Origin: Nocardioides sp. Root122 | GTDB lineage: Bacteria > Actinomycetota > Actinomycetes > Propionibacteriales > Nocardioidaceae | Assembly: GCF_001425025.1 (NCBI RefSeq) | Contig: NZ_LMDE01000010.1 | Location: forward strand, 330,212-394,211 | Direction: 5' to 3' | Length of the DNA stretch: 64,000 nt | Shown here: positions 61,744 through 64,000 of the stretch, in pieces | How the letters are laid out: each line of letters starts with the position of its first letter | Numbering within the stretch: position 1 is the stretch's first letter | Notes under the pieces: model-generated | The model's input: only the letters and a program-made list of their open reading frames with translations | Told to the model about the DNA's origin: nothing | The model's database searches: none | Position numbers and translations under genes: made by a program

Positions 61744-62997
61744 ATGGCCATCACGCCCCCGCGCAAGAAGGTCCTCGCCGTCGTCCTCGCCGGTGGGGAG
61801 GGCAAACGGCTGATGCCGCTGACCGCCGACCGCGCCAAGCCGGCGGTGCCGTTCGGCGGCATCTACCGGCTGATCGACTTCGCGCTGTCCAACGTCGTGA
61901 ACTCCGGCTACCTCAAGGTCGTCGTGCTCACGCAGTACAAGTCGCACAGCCTCGACCGCCACGTCACCACGACGTGGCGGATGTCCAACCTCCTCGGCAA
62001 CTACGTCACGCCGGTGCCTGCCCAGCAGCGCGTCGGCAAGCGCTGGTACCTCGGCAGCGCCGACGCGATCTTCCAGTCACTCAACCTGCTGACCGACGAG
62101 CGGCCCGACATCGTCGTCGTGGTGGGCGCCGACCACGTCTACCGGATGGACTTCGCCCAGATGGTCGCCGACCACGTCGAGTCCGGCGCCGGGTGCACGG
62201 TCGCCGCGATCCGCCAGCCGATCGGTCTCGCCGACCAGTTCGGCGTGATCGACGTCGACCCGGGCAACCCGCAGCGGATCCGGGCGTTCCTCGAGAAGCC
62301 GACCGACCCGGTCGGCCTGCCCGACGCCCCCGACGAGGTGCTCGCCAGCATGGGCAACTACGTCTTCGACGCCGACGCGCTGCGCGACGCCGTCACCCGC
62401 GACGCCGAGCGCGAGCAGTCCAAGCACGACATGGGCGGTGACATCGTGCCGTGGTTCGTCGACAAGTCGGAGTCGGCGGTCTACGACTACAAGGACAACG
62501 AGGTCCCGGGCTCCACGGACCGCGACCGGGGCTACTGGCGCGACGTCGGGACCATGCGCTCCTACTACGACGCGCACATGGACCTCGTCTCGCCGCTGCC
62601 GGTCTTCAACCTCTACAACACCGCCTGGCCGATCTACACCAGCTACGGCCCGCACCCGCCGGCCAAGCTGGTCGAGGGTGCCAGCGGTGCCGGGGTGGCC
62701 ACCTTCAACTCGATCCTGTCCCCGGGCGTCGTCGTCAGCGGCGGCACGGTCAACAAGTCGGTGCTCTCGCCGGCGGTCTGGGTCAAGGACGGCGCCGAGG
62801 TCTCCGACTCCGTGCTGATGGACGGTGTGCGCGTCGGCGAGGGCGCCGTCGTACGCAACGCGATCATCGACAAGGGCGTCGTCATCCCGGCCGGTGTCCA
62901 GATCGGCGTCGACCAGGAGGCCGACCTCGCGCGAGGATTCGTCGTCGACGAGGGCCTGACCGTGCTGGCCAAGCAGCAGCACGTCCCGGAGGACTAG
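61744..62997 (+). CDS. glgC: glucose-1-phosphate adenylyltransferase
   Basis: A 417-residue ADP-glucose pyrophosphorylase, the committed step of glycogen synthesis. Residues 12-30 [19 protein letters not shown] and KPAVPFGG hold the nucleotide site and catalytic arginine/lysines, [11 protein letters not shown] and FLEKP bind glucose 1-phosphate, and the C-terminal 120 residues form the left-handed beta-helix ([20 protein letters not shown]). Leaderless start at 61744. Its TAG shares the bases CTAG (62994-62997) with the stop of the convergent sigma-factor gene. Confidence 0.96.
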   Translation: MAITPPRKKVLAVVLAGGEGKRLMPLTADRAKPAVPFGGIYRLIDFALSNVVNSGYLKVVVLTQYKSHSLDRHVTTTWRMSNLLGNYVTPVPAQQRVGKRWYLGSADAIFQSLNLLTDERPDIVVVVGADHVYRMDFAQMVADHVESGAGCTVAAIRQPIGLADQFGVIDVDPGNPQRIRAFLEKPTDPVGLPDAPDEVLASMGNYVFDADALRDAVTRDAEREQSKHDMGGDIVPWFVDKSESAVYDYKDNEVPGSTDRDRGYWRDVGTMRSYYDAHMDLVSPLPVFNLYNTAWPIYTSYGPHPPAKLVEGASGAGVATFNSILSPGVVVSGGTVNKSVLSPAVWVKDGAEVSDSVLMDGVRVGEGAVVRNAIIDKGVVIPAGVQIGVDQEADLARGFVVDEGLTVLAKQQHVPED

Positions 62998-63998
62998 AGC
63001 GCGTCGCGCTTCCCGACGAGGAACTCGCGCTCCACGTCGTTGCGGCACGCCGCCACCGCCTGGTCGTACGCCGCGCGCGCCGCGTCCACGTCGCCGGCGC
63101 GCGCGAGCAGCTCGGCCCGCACCGCTGCGGGCCGGTGGCTGTCGGCGATCTCGATCCCCTCAAGCGCAGTCAGGCCGGCGGCCGTGCCGCTGTCCTCGGC
63201 GACGGCGACCGCGCGGGCCAGGCGAGCCGACGGCGACGGTGCCACCTGCAGCAGCAGGTCGTACCACCGCACGATGCGGTCCCACCGGGTGTCCTCCGCT
63301 GCGGTCGCAGTGGCGTGCTCCGCGGCGATCCGCGCCTGCAGGACGTACGACGCCGCGAGGGGCGACAGCGGCCCGGCCAGGCACGGGCGGGCCAGCAGCC
63401 GGATCGCCTCGGCGACCTCGTCATGATGCCAGCGGGTCCGGTCCTGGTCGGTGAGCAGCACCAGTCGTCCGTCGCGGACCCGCGCATCGCGGCGGGAGTG
63501 CTGCAGCAGCATCAGTGCGAGCAGCGCGACCAGGCTGGGCTCGTCGGGCCGCAGCCCCAGCACGACCCGAACCAGCCGGATCGCCTCGCCGGACGCCGCG
63601 GCCCGGAGCAGGTCGGGGCCGGTGCCGGGGGAGTAGCCGGCGGTGAAGGCCAGGTAGGACGTCTGCGCGACGACGTCGAGGCGCTCGGGCAACGCGCTCG
63701 CGTCGGGCACGGCGAACGGGATGCCCGCGCCGACGATGCGCTTCTTCGCCCTCGTGAGGCGGGCGGCCATGGTCGGCTCCGGGACCAGGAACAGCCGGGC
63801 GATGTCGGGCGTCGGCACGCCGAGCACGAGGCGCAGCGACAGCGCGCTCGCCGCCTCGGGTACGAGCGCGGGGTGCGCGCACATCAGCACCAGCCGCAGC
63901 ACGTCGTCCTCGACCAGGCTGCCGGCGTCGGCCATGGTGCGTGCTCCCTCCTCGTGGCGTTCGGCGTCGATGCGCAGCAGGGGCTCCTTGCGCCGGGC
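62994..63998 (-). CDS. second ECF42-type sigma factor, N-terminus beyond the window
   Basis: The 334 visible residues begin within region 2-4 linker sequence ([20 protein letters not shown]) and continue open to the window edge. Region 4 reads [20 protein letters not shown] and [18 protein letters not shown]; the TPR-like extension includes [20 protein letters not shown] and [15 protein letters not shown]. It is clearly a homologue of the sigma factor at 22331-23620. Region 2 and any DGPF partner lie outside. An ATG at 63935 is internal and not the start. Confidence 0.85.
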   Translation of the reverse strand, partial: ARRKEPLLRIDAERHEEGARTMADAGSLVEDDVLRLVLMCAHPALVPEAASALSLRLVLGVPTPDIARLFLVPEPTMAARLTRAKKRIVGAGIPFAVPDASALPERLDVVAQTSYLAFTAGYSPGTGPDLLRAAASGEAIRLVRVVLGLRPDEPSLVALLALMLLQHSRRDARVRDGRLVLLTDQDRTRWHHDEVAEAIRLLARPCLAGPLSPLAASYVLQARIAAEHATATAAEDTRWDRIVRWYDLLLQVAPSPSARLARAVAVAEDSGTAAGLTALEGIEIADSHRPAAVRAELLARAGDVDAARAAYDQAVAACRNDVEREFLVGKRDAL

Positions 63999-64000
63999 CA

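Overview
The window reads as chromosomal DNA of a high-GC actinobacterium, most likely Nocardioides or another Nocardioidaceae member. The pointers are very high GC with strong G/C third-position bias, a DUF222-HNH gene, recA-recX preceded by a DUF3046 gene, actinobacterial forms of glgA and glgC, many GTG starts and promoters that give leaderless mRNAs. This placement is inferred from gene content, not from a database match. Coding density is high and no gene-free stretch reaches 300 bases; the longest (52580-52866) is a regulatory leader. I see no tRNA, rRNA, insertion sequence, phage or CRISPR array.

1-10.6 kb: the end of a DUF222-HNH gene and a sulfatase, then a TPP riboswitch followed by a seven-gene thiamine operon (thiE, thiO, thiS, thiG, a second thiE/tenI-like gene, thiD, thiC) that ends in a hairpin whose loop contains the thiC stop codon. 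A glycerophosphotransferase-like gene, an SCO6745-family gene and an Asp/Glu racemase follow. 10.6-17.5 kb: an orphan oligopeptide-type binding lipoprotein, a BTAD regulator divergent from a CGNR zinc-finger regulator, a rifampin ADP-ribosyltransferase (arr) behind an NAD epimerase, an SDR with a divergent LysR regulator, and a cold-shock protein.

17.8-34.3 kb is rich in transport and sigma-factor operons. One minus-strand unit joins a DGPF/YCII protein, an ECF42-type sigma factor, a large FtsX-like permease and two ABC ATPases, with a candidate ECF42 promoter in front. A plus-strand DrrA-type ABC-2 exporter and an acyl-CoA synthetase follow. A second minus-strand operon joins a sigma factor, a zinc-finger anti-sigma-like membrane protein, an ABC ATPase, two membrane proteins and a secreted nucleoside hydrolase lipoprotein.

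34.4-42.5 kb: DinB, methyltransferase, DUF3046 and MFS genes are coupled by start/stop overlaps and lead to recA-recX. recA carries both a LexA SOS box and a match to the LexA-independent (PafBC-type) damage promoter. Then come a phosphoribosyltransferase, a GNAT, PPK2, and a HipA-like kinase coupled to a DUF3037 gene. 42.5-49 kb: a BTAD-AAA regulator, a fused alpha/beta hydrolase-glycosyltransferase and a divergent Rv2258c-like methyltransferase with an operator-like repeat between them.

49-55 kb is assimilatory sulfur metabolism on the minus strand: sir, a 51-residue zinc-ribbon gene, cysH and a sirohydrochlorin chelatase, preceded by a conserved-type leader peptide and a hairpin over the sir ribosome-binding site; an arylsulfotransferase lies upstream. 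55-64 kb: glyA, a DcuS/DcuR-like two-component system divergent from a dicarboxylate symporter, divergent glgA and glgC with leaderless promoters, and a second ECF42-type sigma factor running off the end. Most convergent gene pairs are separated by strong hairpins; two pairs instead overlap through a shared CTAG holding both stop codons.
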